Below are positions 7,494 through 15,520 of a stretch of 18,687 bases of DNA, in pieces. The DNA lies in assembly GCA_900321525.1 (NCBI GenBank), contig ONWL01000005.1, forward strand, positions 1 to 18,687, written 5' to 3'. This DNA comes from an uncultured Eubacteriales bacterium. GTDB taxonomy: Bacteria > Bacillota > Clostridia > Lachnospirales > Lachnospiraceae. Every line of letters starts with the position of its first letter. Position 1 is the stretch's first letter. Both the position numbers and the translations under genes were made by a program. The notes under the pieces were generated by a model that was given only the letters and a program-made list of their open reading frames with translations, did not search any database and was not told the origin of the DNA.

Positions 7494-8927
7494 TTATACA
7501 TTGATTTCGGCGGTCATCCCCAGTACATCCCGATTGGCTTCCAGAATCGGCGCAATCACTTCCTGCACAAACTCCTCTGTCTGCTGCGGGGCACGTCCCA
7601 CATATCTGGACGGCTCCATACACTTCTGCAGCTCCTCTAATGTCAGATTGAAGGACGGATCTGCTGCGATCAGCTCTAACAGGTTGTTGTCCTTTCCTTC
7701 TACCTTTACTGTCATGCCTGCTTCCATAGACAGAGTACGAATCTTCTCATGCAGTTCCTGTCTGTCACCGCCAGCCTTCACTGCATCCATCATGATATTC
7801 TCTGTTGCCATAAATGGCAGTTCTGCCATCAGATGCTTGTAGATCACCTTCTCATATACTACCATACCGTCTACTACATTCAGGTACAGATCCAAAATGC
7901 CATCGATGGCAAGGAATCCTTCCGGAACGGACAAACGCTTGTTGGCAGAATCATCCAATGTACGCTCAAACCACTGGGTGGCACTGACCAACATGGGATT
8001 GATCACATCCGCAATCACATAGTTAGACAGAGATGCGATACGCTCACTTCTCATTGGATTTCTCTTGTATGCCATCGCAGAAGAACCGATCTGATTCTTT
8101 TCAAATGGCTCCTCTACTTCCTTCAGATGCTGTAACAGACGCACATCATTGGAAAACTTATGGGCACTTAACGCAATACCGGAAAGGACATTCAGCACAC
8201 GGCTGTCCACCTTTCTGGAATAGGTCTGACCGGATACCGCATACACACCGGAAAAGCCCATCTTCTCTGCGATCATCTGATCCAGCTTCTTGATTCTCTC
8301 ATGATCCCCGTCAAACAGTTCCAGGAAGGATGCCTGTGTACCGGTGGTTCCCTTAGAACCAAGCAGGCGCATACTATCAATCACATAGTCCAGATCTGCC
8401 AGATCCAGCACCAGCTCCTGTAACCACAAAGTGGCACGCTTGCCTACCGTAGTGGGCTGTGCCGGCTGGAAATGGGTAAATGCCAGTGTCGGCAGATCCT
8501 TATATTTGATGGCAAACTTGCTCAACTCGTTGATCACGTTCAGCAGCTTCTTTCTCACCAGCTGCAGTGCCTCTGTCATAATGATCAGGTCAGTGTTGTC
8601 TCCTACATAGCAGGAGGTAGCTCCTAAGTGAATAATGCCCTTTGCAGTGGGACACTGTACACCGTACGCATATACATGAGACATGACATCATGACGAACC
8701 AGCGCCTCACGTTCCTTTGCCACATCATAGTTGATGTCCTCTGCATGTGCCTTTAACTCATCGATCTGCTCCTGTGTAATGGGCAGTCCTAACTCCATCT
8801 CGCTTTCTGCCAGTGCAATCCACAGCTTTCTCCATGTACGGAACTTCTTGTCCTGAGAAAAAATGTACTGCATTTCTCTGCTGGCATAACGCTCAGAGAG
8901 AGGGCTTGTATATCTATCTGTTGGCAT
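7494..8927 (-). CDS. purB: Adenylosuccinate lyase
   Basis: A 477-residue member of the fumarase/aspartase superfamily. It removes fumarate from SAICAR to give AICAR and from adenylosuccinate to give AMP, acting twice in purine synthesis as a cytoplasmic homotetramer. Seen: RHDVMSH (78-84), HLGATSCYVGDN (100-111), THFQPAQPTT with the likely general-acid His142 (141-150), and the superfamily signature GSSAMAYKRNP (281-291) with its catalytic Ser on the mobile loop. The length and the sequence style resemble the longer, eukaryote-like form rather than the ~430-residue B. subtilis enzyme. I chose the ATG at 8927 (MPTDRYTSP) because AAGGAG lies just upstream; an upstream in-frame extension of 57 codons is intergenic DNA without protein-like character. 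It is the last gene of the purC-purF-purB group, 179 bases after purF. Confidence 0.96.
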   Translation of the reverse strand: MPTDRYTSPLSERYASREMQYIFSQDKKFRTWRKLWIALAESEMELGLPITQEQIDELKAHAEDINYDVAKEREALVRHDVMSHVYAYGVQCPTAKGIIHLGATSCYVGDNTDLIIMTEALQLVRKKLLNVINELSKFAIKYKDLPTLAFTHFQPAQPTTVGKRATLWLQELVLDLADLDYVIDSMRLLGSKGTTGTQASFLELFDGDHERIKKLDQMIAEKMGFSGVYAVSGQTYSRKVDSRVLNVLSGIALSAHKFSNDVRLLQHLKEVEEPFEKNQIGSSAMAYKRNPMRSERIASLSNYVIADVINPMLVSATQWFERTLDDSANKRLSVPEGFLAIDGILDLYLNVVDGMVVYEKVIYKHLMAELPFMATENIMMDAVKAGGDRQELHEKIRTLSMEAGMTVKVEGKDNNLLELIAADPSFNLTLEELQKCMEPSRYVGRAPQQTEEFVQEVIAPILEANRDVLGMTAEINV

Positions 8928-9106
8928 AATACTTCTCCTTATTTCTTTATTTATAGTTGTGCTTGTGCAATCTATTTCACCGGACACCTTCTTCCTCAAA
9001 ATTTTGATGGCGCAGGCTGTTTGCAATCCGAATTGCGCAAGTACAGCAAGAAAATTTACTGAATTGCAAAATGCTGGGAAACTTGCTATGTTTCGCAATT
9101 TCCAAT
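8928..9106 (-). repeat. purF-purB spacer with repeated ATTGC/GCAAT motifs
   Basis: This 179-base spacer holds five ATTGC/GCAAT pentamers: plus-strand GCAAT at 8967, 9023 and 9095, and ATTGC at 9032 and 9063. They allow several competing stems on the minus-strand RNA, for example GCAAT-tcgg-ATTGC near 9023-9036 and AATTGC/GCAATT joining 9062-9067 with 9095-9100. None is followed by a U tract, so this does not look like a terminator. It could be a processed or regulatory spacer; no known riboswitch is recognised. Confidence 0.35.
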
Positions 9107-10561
9107 TTATTTCTGATATTCACCTCTGATATCTTCCTTGGGTGGTTCCAGGGGATACTGTCCGCTGAAGCAGCCATGGCAGATGGGCAGTCCTTCTGAC
9201 ATCTCTGTAAGACGGTCAAATTCCAGATATCCTAAGGAATCCGCACCGATGATCTGGCGAATTTCTTCTATTGTATGGTGGGAGGCAATCAGCTGGTCTT
9301 CTGACGGAATATCTGTGCCAAAGTAGCAGGGATGTAAAAATGGCGGAGCAGAAATCCGCACATGGACTTCTGTGGCACCGGCTTCTTTCAGCATACCCAC
9401 AATCCGGTCACTGGTGGTTCCTCTGACGATGGAATCATCAATCATGACCACCCGTTTTCCTGCCACTGCTTCCCGTAGTACATTTAGCTTGATGCGGACA
9501 CTGGATTCCCGGCTGGACTGTTTGGGCTTGATAAAAGTGCGCCCCACATAACTGTTTTTCACAAAGGCCATACCGTACGGAATCCCTGATTCCATGGCAA
9601 AGCCCATGGCCGCTACATTGCCGGATTCCGGCACACCCACCACCAGATCTGCTTCCACCGGGTGATCTTTTGCCAGAAAACGACCTGCCATGATCCGCGC
9701 CTTATACACACTGACACCATCAATATAGGCATCCGGTCTGGCAAAATAAATATATTCAAAAATACATCTGGCTGTCTGCTCCTTTGGCAGACAGAGAGAG
9801 CGATCTGAATGAATCTGGCCATCCTTTGTAATGGTGACGATCTCGCCCGGCTCTACATCCCGGACAAATGTGGCACCAATGGTGTCCAGTGCACAGGTTT
9901 CCGAAGTCAGAATGTACGCATTGTCTCTTTTTCCAATGCAAAGGGGCTTAAACCCATAAGGATCTCTTGCACCGATCAGCTTTCTTGGAGAAGCGATGAC
10001 CACAGAGTAGGCTCCCTTGATCTTCTTCATGGCTTCTGCCACCGCACGTTCCGCACTGCCGCTTCCCACTCTGGCTCTGGCGATCATATATGCCATGATC
10101 TCTGTATCAATGGTCGTTTGGAAGATGGCTCCGGTCATGGCCAGCTCCTGACGCAGCTCAGGGGTGTTGATCAGGTTCCCATTGTGTGCCAATGCCAGTG
10201 TGCCCTTGATATAATTCAATACCAGCGGCTGGGCGTTTTCTCTCACACTGCCGCCTGCTGTGGAATACCGGACATGTCCCACACCGATATTGCCATGCAT
10301 CTGCTCCAACTGCTCGCCAGTAAATACTTCATTGCACAAACCCATTCCCTTATGCAGGCGCATGTCCCCTTTGGGTCCATTGGTATCGCTGACTGCAATG
10401 CCGCAGCTTTCCTGTCCTCGATGCTGCAATGCAAACAATCCGTAATAAATGGATCTTGCCACATCACCGCCATCAATGTCATACATCCCGAATACACCAC
10501 ACTCTTCATTGAGTTTGTCGTCCTCCCAGGATAGTCTGTTCCTCTGCTGTTCGTTTTTCAT
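9107..10561 (-). CDS. purF: Amidophosphoribosyltransferase (glutamine PRPP amidotransferase)
   Basis: A 484-residue enzyme for the first committed step of purine synthesis, turning PRPP and glutamine into phosphoribosylamine. It starts with a propeptide of 20 residues ending EE, then Cys21-GVFG, the N-terminal nucleophile class II glutaminase; the propeptide should be cut off to free Cys21. The glutaminase half carries HRGQESCGI (48-56) and AHNGNL (125-130). The C-terminal phosphoribosyltransferase half has the PRPP loop MIDDSIVRGTT (373-383). Cys266, Cys412, Cys461 and Cys464 match the four ligands of the oxygen-sensitive 4Fe-4S cluster of the B. subtilis-type enzyme. The start is supported by GAGG 5 bases upstream. 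It lies 87 bases after purC with no terminator between, so cotranscription is likely. End-product feedback by AMP/GMP is known for the family, not visible here. Confidence 0.97.
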   Translation of the reverse strand: MKNEQQRNRLSWEDDKLNEECGVFGMYDIDGGDVARSIYYGLFALQHRGQESCGIAVSDTNGPKGDMRLHKGMGLCNEVFTGEQLEQMHGNIGVGHVRYSTAGGSVRENAQPLVLNYIKGTLALAHNGNLINTPELRQELAMTGAIFQTTIDTEIMAYMIARARVGSGSAERAVAEAMKKIKGAYSVVIASPRKLIGARDPYGFKPLCIGKRDNAYILTSETCALDTIGATFVRDVEPGEIVTITKDGQIHSDRSLCLPKEQTARCIFEYIYFARPDAYIDGVSVYKARIMAGRFLAKDHPVEADLVVGVPESGNVAAMGFAMESGIPYGMAFVKNSYVGRTFIKPKQSSRESSVRIKLNVLREAVAGKRVVMIDDSIVRGTTSDRIVGMLKEAGATEVHVRISAPPFLHPCYFGTDIPSEDQLIASHHTIEEIRQIIGADSLGYLEFDRLTEMSEGLPICHGCFSGQYPLEPPKEDIRGEYQK

Positions 10562-10648
10562 GTCAACCTCGCTTTACAGATGTCAAGGGACGGCTGCAAG
10601 TATTTGATTTTCATGGTTCACAACCGCCCCACCAATTCAAGTGAATGA

Positions 10649-11353
10649 TTACAGGCCAAGACGCTTGCTTACTTCCTCATATGCATCTTCTACATTTCCA
10701 AGGTCACGACGGAAACGGTCTTTGTCTAATTTTGCATGGGTGTTCACATCCCACAGACGACAGGTATCCGGAGAAATCTCGTCTGCTAAGATGATCTCAC
10801 CGTGATAACGACCAAACTCTACCTTAAAGTCGATCAGCTCAATGCCTCTCTCTAAGAAATATGCCTTTAACACCTCATTTACCTTAAATACCAGCTCAGT
10901 GATGCGGTCAATTTCTTCTCTAGTGGCCACACCGATGGCGATGGCATAATAATCATTGATCATTGGATCGCCCAGATCATCATTCTTGTAGCTGAATTCT
11001 AATGTAGGGATCTGTAATGGAGTTCCCTCTTCGATGCCTAACTTCTTAGAAAAGCTTCCTGCTGCCACATTGCGGACGATAACCTCTAGCGGAACAATTT
11101 CTACTTTCTTCACTGCGGTCTCTCTGTCGCTTAACTCTTCTACAAAGTGGGTCGGTACACCCTCTTTCTCCAGAATCTGCATCAGATGGTTTGACATCTT
11201 GTTGTTGATGACACCCTTGCCGCTGATGGTTCCCTTTTTCAGACCATTGAATGCAGTTGCATCATCCTTGTAGTCTACGATATATACATCCTCTACATCA
11301 GTGGTGTATACTCTCTTTGCCTTACCTTCGTATAACTGTTCCAACTTTTCCAT
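10649..11353 (-). CDS. purC: SAICAR synthetase (phosphoribosylaminoimidazole-succinocarboxamide synthase)
   Basis: A 234-residue ATP-dependent ligase that joins aspartate to CAIR to give SAICAR, the substrate of PurB encoded two genes downstream. The N-terminal EQLYEGKAKRVY binds nucleotide; the two family signatures are seen as LEVIVRNVAAGSF and LIDFKVEFG, and the C-terminal DEISPDTCRLWD is typical. Length is normal for the short bacterial form. I chose the ATG at 11353 because homologues begin at MEKLEQLYEGK and GGAG lies 9 bases upstream. An in-frame extension to 11512 is translatable on paper but is leader sequence, lying across the promoter's transcript and two perfect hairpins. It is the first gene of the purC-purF-purB group and has its own promoter. 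Confidence 0.96.
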   Translation of the reverse strand: MEKLEQLYEGKAKRVYTTDVEDVYIVDYKDDATAFNGLKKGTISGKGVINNKMSNHLMQILEKEGVPTHFVEELSDRETAVKKVEIVPLEVIVRNVAAGSFSKKLGIEEGTPLQIPTLEFSYKNDDLGDPMINDYYAIAIGVATREEIDRITELVFKVNEVLKAYFLERGIELIDFKVEFGRYHGEIILADEISPDTCRLWDVNTHAKLDKDRFRRDLGNVEDAYEEVSKRLGL

Positions 11354-11488
11354 GATTCTAATCTCCATTCCGAAGCGTCTGCAAAAAGACGGCTGCCAGG
11401 AGGCATGCCCATCTGTCAGTCTGTACCGCTTCTCTACAGACTGTCCTTTGTAAAGTTCCCTGTCAGGGGTATCCTGACAGCAACGACC
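11354..11488 (-). promoter_or_regulatory. Structured 5' leader of the purC operon, candidate cis-regulatory RNA
   Basis: In the minus-strand RNA, hairpin 1 is CTGTCAGG-atacc-CCTGACAG (11460-11480, perfect). Hairpin 2 has arms CAGTCTGTA and TACAGACTG around 9 bases (11417-11443, perfect). Hairpin 3 is CGTCT-ttttgc-AGACG (11376-11391). A second CTGACAG (11413-11419) overlaps the 3' arm of hairpin 2 and could instead pair with the first CTGTCAG (11474-11480), so two folds exclude each other. CCTCC (11399-11403) is complementary to the purC ribosome site GGAG (11363-11366) and could mask it. I do not recognise a guanine, PRPP, ZTP or THF riboswitch core here. Seen: the pairings. Inferred: regulation. 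Confidence 0.45.
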
Positions 11489-11494
11489 ATTCGT

Positions 11495-11523
11495 ATTATA
11501 TAATACCCACACGCACTTTTCAA
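11495..11523 (-). promoter_or_regulatory. Sigma-A promoter of purC-purF-purB
   Basis: On the minus strand TTGAAA (11518-11523) and a perfect TATAAT (11495-11500) are separated by 17 bases. The -10 lies inside a 14-base perfect palindrome, GTATTATATAATAC (11493-11506). Transcription would begin near 11488, leaving a leader of about 135 bases. The promoter sits 48 bases after the addA stop codon, so the purine genes need not depend on addAB transcription. Confidence 0.8.
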
Positions 11524-11527
11524 TACC

Positions 11528-11567
11528 AGAAACTGCCTTATCTTCTCTTTTTTCTCCAGCAGTTTCT
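11528..11567 (-). repeat. Inverted repeat between addA stop and purC promoter
   Basis: Perfect 9-base arms, AGAAACTGC (11528-11536) and GCAGTTTCT (11559-11567), flank 22 bases that are almost pure purine on the minus strand. It begins 3 bases after the addA stop codon and ends 4 bases before the purC -35. Without a U tract it is not a classical terminator; it could be the addA mRNA end or a protein-binding site upstream of the promoter. Confidence 0.4.
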
Positions 11568-11570
11568 AAT

Positions 11571-14500
11571 TTATACAGGCAGAAGGCAGCTAAACCTGAA
11601 GGAATACAAATATCGTTCTTTGACTTTTTTCCCGGTCATTTTTTCCAGTGCCAGCTGGTAATAGTCTAACTGCACCCGGTACCGTTTCACCAGTTCCTGC
11701 ATCGTGTCAACCCGGTCTGTCTTGTAATCCACCAGCACCAGACCGTCTTCCTCTTCCAGATACAAGTCGATTACACCCTGCACCATGGCAAAATCTCCAC
11801 CGGCACGGCTCATATCCATGAGGGGCAATGCTTCTTCCTCTGCTCCTCCGGCTTCAAATGCATGTGCCCCCAGACCTGATAGTTCTGTCATGGTCAAACC
11901 AATGAGAAACTGCTGTTCCCTGTGGAGTCTGCCCTTTTGAAAGGCAGCATACATCCGCTCATATAATCCAGTCTGGAAGAATCCAGTCACCTGTTCGGAA
12001 CGGATGCATTTTCGTTCCTCTGTTGTCAGCAGGCCCTGCTTCACCATGTCTGCCAGCTGACTGTTGATTTCCTGACGGGTCATCTGCTCTTTGTATATGA
12101 GCTGTTCCATGACCAGATGATACAGGGTACCTCGCCTTGCACCGCTGCCAGAAGGAGCACGCCCTGTATCTGTTGTGGATGATGTCATTTCCGACACTTC
12201 CAGTTCTTCCTGCTGCGTCTCTTCTGTCTGCAGCTGTTTTTGTATAAACTCTGGCACAGTCTTTTCAAAAGGCAATTCATACATCTGCGCGGCAGGCAAT
12301 GTTTCCTCTGGCAGTGGTGCAGACATCCGCTTCAGTTCTGACACAGACAGGGTAGTGTGAATCCGGTACATTCTGTCATAGTGATATGCATAGGAGAAAC
12401 GCCGCTCCAATTCTGCCGCCCAGTCCGGGTCATGCACTGCCTCATCATCCCAGTCCAGAAAGGCCTGTCTGGACACGGCTTCCTCTGCGGCAAGCTCACT
12501 TCTCCTGCCAAGGAGCTCTGCACATCTCAGGCAGGAAATCGTCAAAAGAGATTCCCCTGTTTCATCGGGAATCACCATCCGATTTTGTCTGCCATAAGAC
12601 ACAGCATCTTCTAAAGATACCACACTGCCCACTGCCGCCAACATCCAGTCCAGATAACTGGTGGCTTTGCTTAAGGTGCCATATCGAAGTAACCACTCGC
12701 CTACCTCTGTCTGCATACTGATTTTTTGCAGATAGTCTGTCAGTTTTTTGGACGTGCCAGTCATGATCAACTTTTCCCTGGCACGGGTCAGCGCCACATA
12801 CAGCACCCGCAGTTCCTCTGCCAGATTTTCCAGACGAATCTTTTCTCCAAAAGCACGCTTCATCAAAGCCGTTGTTTTGGTACGTCTCACCGGATGAATG
12901 GCATCGATGCCCAGTCCGTATTCCGGATGGAAGATCACCTTTTCTCTGGTGTCCTGGGTGTTGAACTGCTTGCCGCAACCTGCCAGTATGACAATGGGAA
13001 ATTCCAGTCCTTTGCTCTTATGAATGCTCATGATACGAACGGTATTTTCATTCTCTCCCGTCACCCCTGCTTCTCCAAAATCTACCGAATACTTTTGCAG
13101 CTGTTCAATGTAACGGATAAAGTGAAATACTCCTTTGTAGCTGGTGGATTCATAGACAAGCGCCTTTTGCAACAGCATATCCAGATTGGCTCTGCGCCGT
13201 TCTCCACCGGGCATCAGACTCACGTAATCCCGGTAGCCGCTTTGCTCCAGCACCTGCTCTAAGAAGGCATGGAGAGGCATATAAGCAGCCTGTTCCCGAT
13301 ACTCTTCCAGCTCTGTCAGGAATTCTTTCACTTTCTCTGACAGACTGTATATTTCTACCACCTCTCCTGACTGCTCTGCCTGTGACAAATCAATCACCGT
13401 ATCCTCTTCCTCCATGGGCACACCCATATGTTCCCGATAAAACAGCAGGGCACCATACAGTCCGCCCCCCATTTCTCTGGGGTACACTGCCACAATTTCT
13501 GCCAGTTCCTCGCTGGTAAAGCCATAAAACGGAGAATGCAGCACTGCCGCCAATGGAATGTCCTGCATAGGGTTGTCGATGATACGAAGGAAATGTAACA
13601 CCGTCCCCACTTCCGTGGTGGTAAAATAACCGCTTCTGGATTCTGCATAAGCCGGAATGCCCATATCCGGCAGTATTTCCGTAAACACCTCTGCCCATCC
13701 ACTTAAAGATCGAAGCAGGATCACAATGTCCCTGTATTCTGCCGGACGATATGCCTTTGCCTCCTTATCCCACACATACTGGGGATGTGCCGGGTCGATC
13801 AGTTCCAGGATCCGGCTGCCTACCAGTCTGGCTTCCCACTCCTTGCTGCCTGCTTCCTCCTGCTGGTCTGCCTCATCTACAGATAACAAATCGGTTCCCT
13901 CTGTCTCTTCCTCTTCGCCCGACAGATCAAGAAGCAGCAGTTCTACACTGCCCCCCACCTGCTCTTCTGATGGGGCAAACGGCAGTCCTGGATGCAGTGC
14001 CGTTTCCTCTGTATAGGCAATGCCTCCTAGCTGGTTTTGCATAATCCGGTAAAACAGGAAATTGACCCCTTCCAGCACAGAAGCACGACTTCGGAAATTT
14101 TGATGCAGTTCAATCTTCTGATACAGGCTATCCTCTGTGGTATACGTATGGTATTTCTCCATAAACAGTTCCGGCCTTGCCAGGCGGAACCGATAAATGC
14201 TTTGCTTCACATCCCCCACCATAAACACATTGGGCTGTCCATCCTCTACTTTGGATACCGCATTCAGCACCACTTCCTGCACCAGATTGCTGTCTTGATA
14301 CTCGTCGATCATAATCTCTGCAAAATGCTGACCGTACCGGACAGCAGCCTCTGTGCGCACCACTTTTCCGTCTACTCTGTCAGTAAGAATTTCCAGTGCA
14401 AAATGCTCCAGATCATTGAAATCCACCAGATTCCGCTTCTTTTTCTCTGCCGCATAGGCATCTGCAAATTCCTCTGTGAGTCTGGTGATGCAGTTCACCG

Positions 14501-15503
14501 CCGGTGCCGCCTCATGGAGCTGCTGCAATACTTGCTCCGGAGTGGCACTGCAATCTTGTTTCTGCAACCGGGAAATGGACTTTTTGATGCCATCCCGGAT
14601 GGCTTTCACCTGCTCGATCTTCTGTTCATCGCATATGTCTGTCTTTTTCTTTCGGGGCATCCGGTCAAAGGTCATCTGCAATACCTTCTCCTGTGCCTGT
14701 GCGAAATCCTGTCCTTCACATGCTTCTTCTAACCGCTGTACATCCCCCAGGATAGCAGGCAGCAGGTAAGCAGGACCATTCGGTTCTTCACAGATGGCCT
14801 GCATTCGCTGTGCCATGCCAAGCAGTTCTGCCAGTTCCAATCGCATCTGGACAGTGAGAAACTGCATCCACTCTGCCTGCTCCAATTCTGCTATATCTGT
14901 CAGGGCGTAGGCATCCCGACAGGCCGCCAGCCATTCCTTGGGCCAGGGATAGCTTCTGGAAAAGGTATCACAGCGCAAAATCAGTTCCCCGATGCCCCCA
15001 TCGTCCTTGCCAGTGGCAAAGGTATCCACAAAGTTCAGAAAACCTTCTTCCGGATTGGCATAGTGCCGTTCTAACAAATCTGCCACCACTTCCTGCCGAA
15101 GCAGTTTCAGTTCCCCCTCATCTCCGATTCGAAAAGAGGGATCCAAGTCAATCCGGTGAAAATCATTGCGGATCACATGCAGACAGAAGCTGTGAATGGT
15201 GGTAATCTGGGCGTGGTGCACCAGCGTCAGCTGGCGAAGCAGATGGGCATGTTCCGGTTGTTCCTCTACCTTTGCTTCAATGGCAGTGCGGATTCGTTCC
15301 CGCATTTCTGCAGCAGCCGCATTGGTAAAGGTCACGATCAACAGTTCATCAATATCCACCGGATGCACATCATCGGTGATCAGACCAATGATCCGCTCTA
15401 CCAACACGGCAGTCTTACCGCTTCCGGCAGCTGCTGACACCAGAATATTTCTGTTCCGCAGAGAAATGACCTGCTGCTGCTCCTTTGTCCATGAAAATCC
15501 CAT
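11571..15503 (-). CDS. addA: ATP-dependent helicase/nuclease subunit A (AddA)
   Basis: A 1310-residue superfamily 1 helicase with a C-terminal RecB-family nuclease. With AddB it resects double-strand breaks and, in studied species, responds to Chi to load RecA. Helicase motifs: Q motif near EQQQV (8-12), Walker A AAAGSGKT (24-31), DEYQD (400-404), VGDVKQSIYRFR (429-440), later IHKSKGLEFP and the arginine-finger motif LYVALTRAREK. Nuclease motifs: RGTLYHLVMEQL, VQGVIDLY, the metal-binding DYKT (about 1259-1262), and QLDYYQLAL. It is somewhat longer than the B. subtilis protein (1232). I chose the ATG at 15503 (MGFSWTKEQQQV), preceded by AAAGGGG; an upstream extension of 24 codons would run into the palindromic element and lacks conserved sequence. 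The gene lies 285 bases after addB. Confidence 0.97.
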   Translation of the reverse strand: MGFSWTKEQQQVISLRNRNILVSAAAGSGKTAVLVERIIGLITDDVHPVDIDELLIVTFTNAAAAEMRERIRTAIEAKVEEQPEHAHLLRQLTLVHHAQITTIHSFCLHVIRNDFHRIDLDPSFRIGDEGELKLLRQEVVADLLERHYANPEEGFLNFVDTFATGKDDGGIGELILRCDTFSRSYPWPKEWLAACRDAYALTDIAELEQAEWMQFLTVQMRLELAELLGMAQRMQAICEEPNGPAYLLPAILGDVQRLEEACEGQDFAQAQEKVLQMTFDRMPRKKKTDICDEQKIEQVKAIRDGIKKSISRLQKQDCSATPEQVLQQLHEAAPAVNCITRLTEEFADAYAAEKKKRNLVDFNDLEHFALEILTDRVDGKVVRTEAAVRYGQHFAEIMIDEYQDSNLVQEVVLNAVSKVEDGQPNVFMVGDVKQSIYRFRLARPELFMEKYHTYTTEDSLYQKIELHQNFRSRASVLEGVNFLFYRIMQNQLGGIAYTEETALHPGLPFAPSEEQVGGSVELLLLDLSGEEEETEGTDLLSVDEADQQEEAGSKEWEARLVGSRILELIDPAHPQYVWDKEAKAYRPAEYRDIVILLRSLSGWAEVFTEILPDMGIPAYAESRSGYFTTTEVGTVLHFLRIIDNPMQDIPLAAVLHSPFYGFTSEELAEIVAVYPREMGGGLYGALLFYREHMGVPMEEEDTVIDLSQAEQSGEVVEIYSLSEKVKEFLTELEEYREQAAYMPLHAFLEQVLEQSGYRDYVSLMPGGERRRANLDMLLQKALVYESTSYKGVFHFIRYIEQLQKYSVDFGEAGVTGENENTVRIMSIHKSKGLEFPIVILAGCGKQFNTQDTREKVIFHPEYGLGIDAIHPVRRTKTTALMKRAFGEKIRLENLAEELRVLYVALTRAREKLIMTGTSKKLTDYLQKISMQTEVGEWLLRYGTLSKATSYLDWMLAAVGSVVSLEDAVSYGRQNRMVIPDETGESLLTISCLRCAELLGRRSELAAEEAVSRQAFLDWDDEAVHDPDWAAELERRFSYAYHYDRMYRIHTTLSVSELKRMSAPLPEETLPAAQMYELPFEKTVPEFIQKQLQTEETQQEELEVSEMTSSTTDTGRAPSGSGARRGTLYHLVMEQLIYKEQMTRQEINSQLADMVKQGLLTTEERKCIRSEQVTGFFQTGLYERMYAAFQKGRLHREQQFLIGLTMTELSGLGAHAFEAGGAEEEALPLMDMSRAGGDFAMVQGVIDLYLEEEDGLVLVDYKTDRVDTMQELVKRYRVQLDYYQLALEKMTGKKVKERYLYSFRFSCLLPV

Positions 15504-15520
15504 ATATTCCCCTTTCTTCT

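Noticed and set aside
7183..7842. 219-codon plus-strand open frame entering the purB 3' end
   Set aside because: Half lies in AT-rich intergenic DNA and half is antisense to purB; the composition (many Phe, Ser, Cys) is not protein-like.
8928..9098. 57-codon N-terminal extension of purB
   Set aside because: Intergenic sequence with repeats; a proper AAGGAG site precedes the ATG at 8927.
9809..10534. 241-codon open frame on the plus strand, opposite purF
   Set aside because: It is antisense to a fully conserved purF, its product is rich in Cys, His and Ser with no family resemblance, and it has no convincing ribosome site.
11395..11425. Resemblance of the purC leader to a ZTP riboswitch
   Set aside because: The short CCTCCTGGCA stretch only loosely resembles the conserved 3' part, and the upstream conserved half is not found.
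11354..11512. 53-codon N-terminal extension of purC
   Set aside because: It would start upstream of the likely transcription start and run through the hairpin leader; homologues begin at MEKLEQLYEGK.
14037..14732. 231-codon plus-strand open frame opposite addA
   Set aside because: Shadow of the conserved addA helicase region; no recognisable domain or start signal.
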